The notes: generated from the sequence alone by a model not told the origin. Shown: positions 7,565 to 13,781, numbered from the stretch's first letter. The stretch is DNA of 24,318 nt from Prevotellaceae bacterium UBA1075 (GCA_002316015.1 DCCS01000044.1:151860-176177), one strand, 5' to 3'. Numbers and translations are program-made.

Positions 7565-8257
7565 TCATAACAGTTTCTTGGACTTCAGGGCCACGAACTC
7601 CTTCAGGTAGAAGGGCTCAAAGTAGGCGGCGTCCTGGAAGTCCCCCACCGCCATGGCCTTCTCGGCCAGCGGGCACATATGCTTGGCCAGCGGCACGATG
7701 CCCTCGATGAAGTGCGCGTTGGGATGGGTGATCGCCCCGCTGCACTTCTGTGACCCGTCACCGAAGAAATACACGGGGTGGCGGTCGAGGTACTCGCTGT
7801 AGGCTCCGGGCTCCACGATGTCGGCGCCTATGGCGCGCACCTCGCGCAGGCTGCGGTCATACACCGCAGCGTAAACTTCCATCCTGCGCGCGTCGGTCAT
7901 GGGCACCAGCAGCGCGTCCTGGGGCAGGTCGTCATGCCGGAGCAGCACCGGCACGCACAAGACCTTGGGCGTGGGCAGCGCGATGAGCGGCAGGCCGCGC
8001 CCGTAGCAGATGCCCTTTGCCATCGAGGCTCCGATGCGCAAGCCCGTGTAGCTGCCCGGCCCGCTGCCCACGGCCACCGCGTCCACCGGGATGGCGTGGC
8101 TGTCGGCAAACGACAGGGCGGCCTCGGCCATCACCCCGCACCGCACCGAGTGGTTGGGGCCGTCGAAGTCCTCATCGTGATAGATGACCTGCCCATCCTG
8201 GCTCAGCGCCACGGAGCAGACCCTCGTGCTTGTCTCAATGTGTAGGATGCAAGACAT
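7565..8257 (-). CDS. tsaB: tRNA threonylcarbamoyladenosine biosynthesis protein TsaB
   Basis: A 230-aa TsaB, an ASKHA-fold protein that scaffolds TsaD and TsaE in making the N6-threonylcarbamoyl modification of A37 in ANN-decoding tRNAs. The N-terminus ILHIETSTRVCSVAL and the motif GPGSYTGLR (66-74), followed by IGASMAKGICYG, are characteristic. The C-terminal half is shorter and less conserved than in TsaD, and no metal-binding HxxxH is present, as expected for TsaB. It is the first gene of the nine-gene minus-strand operon. It has a leader of about 60 nt containing two hairpins and a purine-rich GGAGGGAG just before the start. Confidence 0.95.
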   Translation of the reverse strand: MSCILHIETSTRVCSVALSQDGQVIYHDEDFDGPNHSVRCGVMAEAALSFADSHAIPVDAVAVGSGPGSYTGLRIGASMAKGICYGRGLPLIALPTPKVLCVPVLLRHDDLPQDALLVPMTDARRMEVYAAVYDRSLREVRAIGADIVEPGAYSEYLDRHPVYFFGDGSQKCSGAITHPNAHFIEGIVPLAKHMCPLAEKAMAVGDFQDAAYFEPFYLKEFVALKSKKLL

Positions 8258-8282
8258 GTTGCAAGTTCTCCCTCCTTCTCCT

Positions 8283-8314
8283 CCTTCCCGTTCCGGGAAG
8301 GCGCTCTGCGAGCG
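8283..8314 (-). promoter_or_regulatory. Two tandem hairpins in the tsaB operon leader
   Basis: Between the tsaB -7 box and the tsaB start the leader can form two adjacent stems. One is CGCTC/GAGCG around a 3-base loop (8302-8314). The other is CCTTCCCG/CGGGAAGG around a 3-base loop (8283-8301). In the mRNA they come in that order and are followed at once by a purine-rich tract (AGGAGAAGGAGGGAG) ending 11 bases before the ATG. The CCTTCC arm could alternatively pair with that tract and mask the ribosome site. An attenuator or translational control element is possible. I recognise no known riboswitch class. Confidence 0.5.
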
Positions 8315-8325
8315 TTATTTCGGGA

Positions 8326-8333
8326 CAAAGGTA
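8326..8333 (-). promoter_or_regulatory. Bacteroidetes -7 box for tsaB operon
   Basis: TACCTTTG on the minus strand matches the TAnnTTTG consensus exactly. It sits in a short AT-rich stretch of the tsaB-yicC divergent gap, about 70 bases before the tsaB ATG. I see no convincing -33 TTTG at the usual 19-21 base spacing. Confidence 0.65.
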
Positions 8334-8355
8334 CAATAATTTGCCATTTATTCCG

Positions 8356-8363
8356 TACTTTTG
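8356..8363 (+). promoter_or_regulatory. Bacteroidetes -7 box for yicC operon
   Basis: TACTTTTG on the plus strand matches TAnnTTTG exactly. It lies 29 bases before the yicC ATG, implying a short leader of roughly 23 bases (GATAAATCACACACAC and on), without a Shine-Dalgarno sequence. A -33 TTTG at normal spacing is not evident; the TTTG at 8340 is too close. Confidence 0.65.
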
Positions 8364-8392
8364 CGCCGGATAAATCACACACACATACACCC

Positions 8393-9268
8393 ATGATACT
8401 ATCAATGACCGGCTACGGAAAGTCTGTGGCCGAATTCCGGGGGAAGAGAATCACCGCTGAGATAAAGTCGCTCAACAGCAAGGCACTGGACTTGAGCACC
8501 CGCGTGGCTCCCACCTACAGGGAGCGCGAGATGGAGACGCGCGCCCTCATCGCGCGCCGCCTGGAGCGCGGGAAGGTCGATTTCAGCCTGTCGGTCGAGC
8601 AGGACGGGGCCGCGGAGGCCGCGCGCGTGAACCTGCAAGTGGCTCAGGCATACAAGGAGGAAATCGGCGAGGCGTCACGCCGGATGGGCATCGCCGAGCC
8701 CCTGGACTGGTGGCCGCTGCTCACGCGCCTGCCCGACGTGGTGGAGAAGGCTCCCCAGCAGGAGCTCACCGGCGAGGAGTGGCAGGTGGCCCGGGGGGCG
8801 GTGGAGGCCGCCATAGACGCGCTGGTGGAGTTCCGCAGGCAGGAGGGCGAGGCACTCGCGCGAAAGTTCGAGGAGAAACTCGACCGCATCGGGCAACTGC
8901 TCCACGACATCGAGCCGTACGAGAAGAGCCGCGTGGCCAAGATACGCCAGCGCATCGAGGAGGGGCTGGCAGCCATCCCCACGGCCGACTACGACCGCGG
9001 ACGGCTGGAGCAGGAGATGATATACTATATCGAGAAACTGGACATCAGCGAGGAGAAGCAGCGGCTGGCCAACCACCTGCGCTACTTCCGCGAGACCATG
9101 AGGGAAGGCCACGGACAGGGCAAGAAACTGGGGTTCATCGCACAGGAGATGGGACGTGAGATCAACACGACGGGCAGCAAGAGCAACCTGGGCGAGATGC
9201 AGAACCTGGTGGTGATGATGAAGGACGAACTCGAACAGATAAAGGAGCAGGTGCTCAACGTCATGTGA
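8393..9268 (+). CDS. yicC: YicC family endoribonuclease
   Basis: A 291-aa full-length member of the YicC/YloC family. The N-terminal domain begins MILSMTGYGKSVAEFRGK and continues ITAEIKSLNSKALDLSTR, the family signature. The C-terminal DUF1732 portion contains RIEEGLAAIP, YDRGRLEQEMIYYIEKLDISEE and EINTTGSKS. Experimentally studied members cleave RNA. A role in RNA turnover is therefore family knowledge, not something seen here. The protein is soluble and strongly charged. It is first in an operon with gmk (32-nt gap) and nadD, an association conserved in many bacteria. Start: the ATG at 8393 follows an ACACACATACACCC leader and fits the family N-terminus. Confidence 0.95.
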   Translation: MILSMTGYGKSVAEFRGKRITAEIKSLNSKALDLSTRVAPTYREREMETRALIARRLERGKVDFSLSVEQDGAAEAARVNLQVAQAYKEEIGEASRRMGIAEPLDWWPLLTRLPDVVEKAPQQELTGEEWQVARGAVEAAIDALVEFRRQEGEALARKFEEKLDRIGQLLHDIEPYEKSRVAKIRQRIEEGLAAIPTADYDRGRLEQEMIYYIEKLDISEEKQRLANHLRYFRETMREGHGQGKKLGFIAQEMGREINTTGSKSNLGEMQNLVVMMKDELEQIKEQVLNVM

Positions 9269-9300
9269 GGGGAAGCCTGCCACGGAAAACGGACAAAGCA

Positions 9301-9873
9301 ATGGGCAAACTTATCATCTTCAGTGCGCCGTCGGGCAGCGGAAAGAGCACCATCGTGCACCGTCTGATGGGCGAGCACCCCGAGTTCCACCTCGCCTTCA
9401 GCATCAGCGCCACCAGCCGCCCGCCGCGCGGCACCGAGCAGGACGGGGTCGACTACTTCTTCCTCACGCCCGAGGATTTCCGCCAGCGCATCGCCCGGGG
9501 GGAGTTCCTGGAGTACGAGGAGGTCTATCCCGGACGCTTCTACGGCTCGCTGCGCAGGCAGGTCGAGCGCCAGCTGGAGGCGGGGCAGAACGTCATCTTC
9601 GACGTGGACGTGGCAGGCGGGTGCCGCATACGCGACATCTATGGCAGCCGGGCCATGAGCATCTTCGTGAAGCCGCCCTCGCTCAAGGAACTGGAGCGCA
9701 GGCTGCGCTCGCGCCATACCGACAGCGAGGAGCAGATAACGCAGCGGCTGGGCAAGGCCGCGTACGAGCTCACCTTCGCGCCACGGTTTGACCACATCGT
9801 GGTGAACGACGACCTGCAGAGGGCGGTGGAGCAGACGGCCTCGCTGGTGGCAGAGTTCATCACACGCCCGTGA
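9301..9873 (+). CDS. gmk: Guanylate kinase
   Basis: A 190-aa cytosolic kinase converting GMP (and dGMP) to GDP with ATP. The P-loop SAPSGSGKST spans residues 8-17. The GMP-binding region follows (ISATSRPPRG, then GVDYFFLTPEDF and FLEYEEVYPGRFYGS). The lid/core contains VIFDVDVAGG and the C-terminal LRSRHTDSEEQITQRL. An upstream in-frame GTG at 9265 exists, but it overlaps the yicC stop and adds a non-family extension. The ATG at 9301 gives the standard N-terminus, MGKLIIFSAPSGSG. Its TGA overlaps the nadD GTG start. Confidence 0.97.
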   Translation: MGKLIIFSAPSGSGKSTIVHRLMGEHPEFHLAFSISATSRPPRGTEQDGVDYFFLTPEDFRQRIARGEFLEYEEVYPGRFYGSLRRQVERQLEAGQNVIFDVDVAGGCRIRDIYGSRAMSIFVKPPSLKELERRLRSRHTDSEEQITQRLGKAAYELTFAPRFDHIVVNDDLQRAVEQTASLVAEFITRP

Positions 9874-10475
9874 CGGTGCGCACGGGAGTCTACGGGGGCT
9901 CCTTCAACCCCATCCACAACGGGCACGTGAGCCTGGCGCAGCATCTCATCCAGGAGGGGCTGGTGGACGAGGTGTGGCTCGTCGTCTCGCCGCAGAACCC
10001 CTTCAAGGCCGACTCCACGCTGCTCGACGAGCAACTGCGGCTGCGGCTCGCGCGGCTGGCCGTCGCGGGCGAGCCAGGCATAAGGGTGAGCGACGTGGAG
10101 TTCTCGCTGCCCCGCCCGTCCTTCATGTCGGCCACGCTGCGCGCCCTCTCGGCACGCTGCCCACAGCGGCAGTTCTCACTCATCATGGGGGCCGACAACT
10201 GGGAGCGCTTCGCCCAGTGGCACGAGTCCCGCTGGATACAGGAGCACTACCCGCTCATCGTGTTCCCCCGGCCCGGACATCCCCTGGGCACGCTGCCCCA
10301 GGGGGTACAGAGGGCACGCACCCCACTGCTCGACATCAGTTCCTCCTGGATAAGGGGACAACTGCCCTCGCCCGCCTACAGGGGCGAGGGGCTTCCCCCG
10401 AAAGTGTGGAGGGAGATACGCGCCCTGGGTCTGTACCACGCCTTCCAGCCCGGGCGCGAGGAGAGCGGGCCATAA
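9870..10475 (+). CDS. nadD: Nicotinate-nucleotide adenylyltransferase
   Basis: A 201-aa NadD, which adenylates nicotinate mononucleotide to deamido-NAD+ in NAD synthesis. The nucleotidyltransferase motif GGSFNPIHNGH spans residues 9-19. Other family motifs are LVVSPQNPFK near 37, GADNWERFAQW (107-117) and the C-terminal ISSSWIR (156-162), the ATP-phosphate-binding ISSTxIR motif with one substitution. It starts at GTG, and the overlapping GTGA with the gmk stop makes coupled translation likely. No other start fits the motif position. Confidence 0.95.
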   Translation: MTVRTGVYGGSFNPIHNGHVSLAQHLIQEGLVDEVWLVVSPQNPFKADSTLLDEQLRLRLARLAVAGEPGIRVSDVEFSLPRPSFMSATLRALSARCPQRQFSLIMGADNWERFAQWHESRWIQEHYPLIVFPRPGHPLGTLPQGVQRARTPLLDISSSWIRGQLPSPAYRGEGLPPKVWREIRALGLYHAFQPGREESGP

Positions 10476-10636
10476 GGGGCGGAGGGGAGCACCATGTTGC
10501 CCCCTGCCCCAAAGCGGCCAGGGCCGCAGCGGGCACACCGCCCCACGGGGCACAGGGAGGCAAGGGACGCGGCGGCAGAACCGCCTGGCCCGCACGACCT
10601 TCCACTTCCATCCACGCCACACAAAACTGCAAGACA

Positions 10637-11119
10637 ATGAAGACAAGAGTAGGATTCGGGTACGATGTACACCGCCTGGCAGAGGGCCGTGAGCTCTGGC
10701 TGGGCGGCATCAGGATAGAGCACGGCACGGGGCTGCTGGGACACAGCGATGCCGACGTGCTCATCCACGCCATCTGCGACGCGCTCCTGGGAGCCGCCAA
10801 CATGCGCGACATCGGCCACCATTTCCCCGACACCGACCCCCGCTATGCGGGTGTGGACAGCAAGATACTGCTGCGCGACACCGTGAGGCTGATAGCCGGA
10901 CGCGGCTGGCAGGTGGGCAACGTCGACGCCACACTGTGCGCCCAGGCTCCCAGGCTCAGTCCCCACATCCCCGCCATGCAGCAGTGCCTGGCCCGGGTGA
11001 TGGGCGTGGAGGCCGATGACGTGAGCATCAAGGCCACCACCACCGAGCGGCTCGGTTTTGTGGGCAGGGAGGAAGGGATGGCGGCATACGCCATCGCCCT
11101 TGTCCAGAAAGGGGAATAA
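10637..11119 (+). CDS. ispF: 2-C-methyl-D-erythritol 2,4-cyclodiphosphate synthase
   Basis: A 160-aa trimeric zinc enzyme of the MEP pathway, making the cyclic diphosphate MEcPP with release of CMP. Metal ligands D10 and H12 (GYDVHRL) and H44 (in HSDADVLIHAICDAL) are all present. The motif DIGHHFPDTDP lies at 58-68. The C-terminal part has the ATTTERLGFVGREEGMAAYA segment. The ATG at 10637 gives the standard N-terminus, MKTRVGFGYDVH. Longer upstream in-frame sequence overlaps nadD in another frame and is spurious. The start is preceded by an AC-rich leader (CACACAAAACTGCAAGACA). The 161-nt gap after nadD shows no clear promoter or terminator, so cotranscription is likely but unproven. Confidence 0.97.
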   Translation: MKTRVGFGYDVHRLAEGRELWLGGIRIEHGTGLLGHSDADVLIHAICDALLGAANMRDIGHHFPDTDPRYAGVDSKILLRDTVRLIAGRGWQVGNVDATLCAQAPRLSPHIPAMQQCLARVMGVEADDVSIKATTTERLGFVGREEGMAAYAIALVQKGE

Positions 11120-11120
11120 G

Positions 11121-11160
11121 ACGCACCGGACAGCCCCGGGAAACGGAACGCACCGGACAG
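11121..11160 (+). repeat. 13-base direct repeat pair left of the tandem array
   Basis: ACGCACCGGACAG occurs at 11121-11133 and again at 11148-11160, directly after the ispF stop. A looser version (GACGCACGGAACGGACGG) precedes the array at 24257, so this may belong to a larger repeated element around the 22-bp units. Confidence 0.6.
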
Positions 11161-11196
11161 AAGTGTGTCTCCCGCCACCACACCGCACTGGCCAAC

Positions 11197-11306
11197 GCAG
11201 CGCACTGCGATGGCGGATGCAGCGCACTGCGATGGCGGATGCAGCGCACTGCGACGGCGGATGCAGCGCACCGCGACGGCGGGTGCGGCACACCGCGTTG
11301 GATGCC
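11197..11306 (+). repeat. 22-bp tandem repeat array, five units
   Basis: Head-to-tail units at 11197-11218, 11219-11240, 11241-11262, 11263-11284 and 11285-11306. The consensus reads GCAGCGCACTGCGA followed by TGGCGGAT. Units 1 and 2 are identical, unit 3 has one change (T to C), unit 4 has three, and unit 5 is strongly degenerate. Decay therefore runs from left to right. Each unit contains GCAG-CGCA-CTGC, a four-base-pair inverted repeat with a 4-base loop. Six bases, GCCAAC, precede the first unit, matching GCCAAT before the array at 24257. There are no spacers, so this is not a CRISPR. Function unknown. Confidence 0.9.
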
Positions 11307-11388
11307 CCTTCCCACAGAACACCCTAACGCAACGGGGCTCAACGCGAAAAAGAGGCGGGCACACACAGCCAATTCACGCTTTTCTTCA

Positions 11389-11396
11389 TAACTTTG
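11389..11396 (+). promoter_or_regulatory. Bacteroidetes -7 box for the two-gene membrane cassette
   Basis: TAACTTTG matches TAnnTTTG exactly and lies in the only AT-rich part of the gap. Transcription would start near 11402, giving a leader of about 100 bases before the ATG at 11506. No clear -33 element is seen. It shows that the cassette can be expressed separately from ispF. Confidence 0.65.
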
Positions 11397-11426
11397 CACA
11401 GGGAGACGCCCGGCGCGGCACCCGCC

Positions 11427-11472
11427 TGCCAGACTGGCACCCATGCCCTCAGGCCAGGAGGCAAAAGGGCAT
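11427..11472 (+). promoter_or_regulatory. Two inverted repeats in the leader of the membrane cassette
   Basis: TGCCAG-A-CTGGCA (11427-11439) is a 13-base near-perfect palindrome, operator-like. ATGCCCT (11443-11449) and AGGGCAT (11466-11472) can pair around a 16-base loop. Both lie between the predicted transcription start and the first gene. A protein-binding site or RNA structure is possible, and there is no known motif to name. Confidence 0.4.
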
Positions 11473-11505
11473 CAGAGAAGAATACCAACCTGAAAGAACA
11501 ACAAC

Positions 11506-11979
11506 ATGCACACCCTCAAACTCATTGCGAAATGGACGCTCATCATCGCGGCCATCCTCCTGTTTGACCGAGCCTGCTCGCCCCGCGACACCAGCCGCAT
11601 GCCGCCGCGCTCGATCCTGCTCGAGAGTTACCGCATGTACAAGCCCGCGACCATCAGGCATGCCTACCAGGAGCTGGACAGCCTGAGAGCCAACGACCCC
11701 TATGCCGCACACAAGGACAGCCTTGCCGCCGGCACACCAGCCGACACCACACAGGCCGGCACGGGCTGGGGCACGGCACTGCGCCGGATGGACTACTACA
11801 GCAAGCACCTGGCACAGATGAACATCACCGAGGCCACGGCACTGAGCCTGCCGCTGGTGGTCGTCGTGTTTGCCGCGCTCATCCTGGCGAGCCTCGTCAA
11901 GATGAGAAGGAGCAAGACCACCGTGAGGCTGGAACACGGGGCAAAGGGCATGGACACTAAAAGGAGGAACCGGACATGA
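11506..11979 (+). CDS. Small two-pass membrane protein, unknown family
   Basis: A 157-aa protein I do not recognise. A first hydrophobic segment spans about residues 7-20 (AKWTLIIAAILLF). A polar, presumably periplasmic stretch of about 90 residues follows, rich in Asp, Ser, Thr and Tyr. A second transmembrane helix spans about 112-131 (ALSLPLVVVVFAALILASLV), and the cytosolic tail is strongly basic (KMRRSK, then TKRRNRT). The N-terminus could also be read as an uncleaved signal anchor; the DRACS cysteine is a poor lipobox. Its stop overlaps the start of the next gene by four bases (ATGA), and an AAGGAGG inside its own 3' end serves that gene. The two products are therefore probably made together and may form a complex. 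The ATG at 11506 follows an AC-rich leader, AAAGAACAACAAC. Confidence 0.78.
   Translation: MHTLKLIAKWTLIIAAILLFDRACSPRDTSRMPPRSILLESYRMYKPATIRHAYQELDSLRANDPYAAHKDSLAAGTPADTTQAGTGWGTALRRMDYYSKHLAQMNITEATALSLPLVVVVFAALILASLVKMRRSKTTVRLEHGAKGMDTKRRNRT
11961..11967 (+). promoter_or_regulatory. Strong Shine-Dalgarno sequence for the zinc-motif gene
   Basis: AAGGAGG lies eight bases before the ATG at 11976, within the coding end of the upstream gene. It fixes that start. It stands out because most genes in this window have AC-rich leaders without such a site. Confidence 0.8.
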
Positions 11980-13634
11980 GTGAATACAGGCAGGGCAAGA
12001 GCCGCACGATGACGGCCGGCGAGGAGCGGGAGTTCCGCCAGAAGGTCAACGCGCTGTGTGACGCGGAAAGGAACTACAAGGGCAAGCGCTTCGGCGAGGG
12101 GCTGGAGATACTGGAGGTGTATGACGCACCCATCTACCAGGCCTCGCTCAAGTCACAGCACGACAGGCGCACGCTGCACTTCACACGACCCACACCCACC
12201 TCCACGCGCTACACGGCCAGGGTGACCGACCCCCGGCAGGTGGATGTGGCACAGGTGGCCCCCTACCCCACCCAATACACCAACAGGCAGGAGGACATCG
12301 AGATAGAGGGCTCGCGGGAGTCGCGCACATGCGGCAACTGCGGGGGAAACGGCACCGAGAGGTGCGGCCGCTGCGGCGGGACGGGCGAGGTGACCGCCGA
12401 GGAGAACTGCCCCGCATGCCACGGAAAGGGCTACATCACGGGCACAAGGAACGAGACTTACTGGGTCAACGAGAGCGGCTACGGCAACTACACGTCGGGC
12501 GGCAAGGGAAGGCAGATGAGAGTAAGGACGGTGGAGGTGCACACAAAGTGCACCAGATGCGGCGGCAAGGGCAAGCTGCACCACCAGGAGACCTGCCCGC
12601 GATGCCACGGGAGCGGGCGTGTGACGTGCCACACATGCCAGGGCACGGGAATGCTGATGCAGTGCATCGAGATGCGGCACGAGCAGTATGTGGAGGTGAG
12701 AAACCGCTATGTGACACCCGGGATTCTCTCCGGGAACGACGCGTCGGAACTCTGCAAGGCACTGGACAAGGCCACTCCGGGATGGCGGACACACGACAGG
12801 TACGAGATACAGGGCACCGACTACGCCCGCTGCGACGGGAACAACCTGCCCGTGGTGGGGCACATCGTCAGGGAGGTGACCTCGGAGGTGAAGTCAACGG
12901 CAGACGACAGGGTGTGCTTCAACACGCTCAGCGTGTCGGAGTGCGGGGCAACCGCCATCATGTACCGCTTCGGTGGGAAGGACTACGCCGCTGTCATGTA
13001 CGGCAGCGACAACACGCTCTTCATGGCCACATCACCCATCTCGGACTACTTCAACGGCCTGCGCGACAGCATCGAGGAGAGTGCCGCAAGAACCGACTAC
13101 GGCAACTCCTGGAAGCACCTGAGGAGGCTTGTGGAGTCAAGCCAGGGGACTGACCGTGACCGCGAGACACTGAGGAGACTGGAGGAAAGGCTGGCAAAGA
13201 CCTCCATGGTGGGCTACCTCGCGGGACTGGCCGTCGCGGCCATACTGATATTCCCGCCGCTGGTGTATTACCTCGCGTGCTTCAACATCGTGGCTCCATG
13301 GACCGACCTGATCTACCGTCTGATGTACTCGCCCGTGGTGGACAGCGCGCCGCGCGCCCTGCTGGGACTGGGCATCGCCTTCTGGATAGCCAGGGACGGG
13401 ATCTTCCTGAGCAAGTACACCTGGCGCCACCAGTCGGGCACACTGCGGTTCGCACTGGGCCTGCTCAACGGGGTCCTGGCCATGACACTGTGCGCGCTCG
13501 CGATATGCGTGGCCAACTATCTGGGCCTCATCCACCTGGCCATGCTGGTGATACTGGCTATCCTGGCACTCATATCCACGGCCATCAGCCTCATCCTCGC
13601 TGTCGTCATGCTGGTCGCGCACCTGCTGGGATAG
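11976..13634 (+). CDS. Membrane protein with six DnaJ-type CxxCxGxG zinc motifs
   Basis: A 552-aa protein not assignable to a named family. Residues 1-110 form a polar N-terminal region. Residues 119-225 form a cysteine-rich region with six CxxCxGxG motifs starting at C119, C130, C145, C192, C207 and C218. Residues 226-410 form a polar domain. Residues 411-552 carry about four transmembrane helices (roughly 411-437, 459-475, 490-515, 518-550). DnaJ has four such motifs forming two zinc sites. Six motifs with mirror-image spacing (11, 15, 47, 15, 11) suggest three nested zinc sites on one long hairpin. There is no J domain and no HPD motif, so it is not a DnaJ co-chaperone in the usual sense. 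Binding of unfolded or membrane client proteins is inference. It is coupled to the upstream small membrane protein by an ATGA overlap, and followed by a bidirectional terminator. Confidence 0.85.
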   Translation: MSEYRQGKSRTMTAGEEREFRQKVNALCDAERNYKGKRFGEGLEILEVYDAPIYQASLKSQHDRRTLHFTRPTPTSTRYTARVTDPRQVDVAQVAPYPTQYTNRQEDIEIEGSRESRTCGNCGGNGTERCGRCGGTGEVTAEENCPACHGKGYITGTRNETYWVNESGYGNYTSGGKGRQMRVRTVEVHTKCTRCGGKGKLHHQETCPRCHGSGRVTCHTCQGTGMLMQCIEMRHEQYVEVRNRYVTPGILSGNDASELCKALDKATPGWRTHDRYEIQGTDYARCDGNNLPVVGHIVREVTSEVKSTADDRVCFNTLSVSECGATAIMYRFGGKDYAAVMYGSDNTLFMATSPISDYFNGLRDSIEESAARTDYGNSWKHLRRLVESSQGTDRDRETLRRLEERLAKTSMVGYLAGLAVAAILIFPPLVYYLACFNIVAPWTDLIYRLMYSPVVDSAPRALLGLGIAFWIARDGIFLSKYTWRHQSGTLRFALGLLNGVLAMTLCALAICVANYLGLIHLAMLVILAILALISTAISLILAVVMLVAHLLG

Positions 13635-13706
13635 CAACCGCCCACCCGCACCGCCGTGCCACGTGACTGCCGGGAATCGCCCGTCACGAGCCCGGGGCCG
13701 TCGCGC

Positions 13707-13767
13707 AAGAAAAGGCTTGCCGGCCGAGTGAAGCGAACACTCCACTCTGGCCGGCAAGCCTTTTCTT
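13707..13767. terminator. Bidirectional intrinsic terminator
   Basis: Bases 13707-13725 and 13749-13767 form a perfect 19-bp stem (GC-rich core GGCTTGCCGGCC). The 23-base loop can itself form a short GAGTG/CACTC stem. The stem base is A-rich on the left and T-rich on the right (CCTTTTCTT), so both strands end in a U-tract. It sits between the convergent zinc-motif gene and the V-ATPase K gene and can stop both transcripts. Confidence 0.92.
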
Positions 13768-13781
13768 CGTCGCTGCGCTGT

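Larger units (their letters stand above)
11120..11505. other. Gene-free stretch with repeats and promoter
   Basis: 386 bases without a credible gene. It holds a 13-base direct repeat (11121-11133, 11148-11160), the five-unit 22-bp tandem array (11197-11306), a -7 box (11389-11396), and a leader of about 100 nt with two inverted repeats (11427-11472). Open frames across the array arise from the repeat itself (22 nt is not a multiple of three and no unit creates a stop) and should not be taken as genes. No tRNA-like fold was noticed. Confidence 0.75.

Noticed and set aside
9974..10636. N-terminal extension of ispF overlapping nadD
   Set aside because: IspF begins at its conserved MKTRVGFGYDVH (10637). 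The upstream part is nadD read in another frame.
11197..11306. Possible CRISPR array
   Set aside because: Units of 22 bp follow each other directly with no unique spacers, decay gradually, and no cas gene is nearby.
11443..11493. 16-codon leader peptide before the membrane cassette
   Set aside because: No ribosome site and no run of regulatory codons. An ATG plus a stop in this distance is expected by chance.
11120..11505. tRNA or small RNA gene
   Set aside because: No cloverleaf arms or conserved T-loop sequence could be found in any gap of the window.
11976..13634. Annotation as DnaJ
   Set aside because: There is no J domain or HPD motif, six rather than four zinc motifs, and the C-terminus is membrane-embedded.
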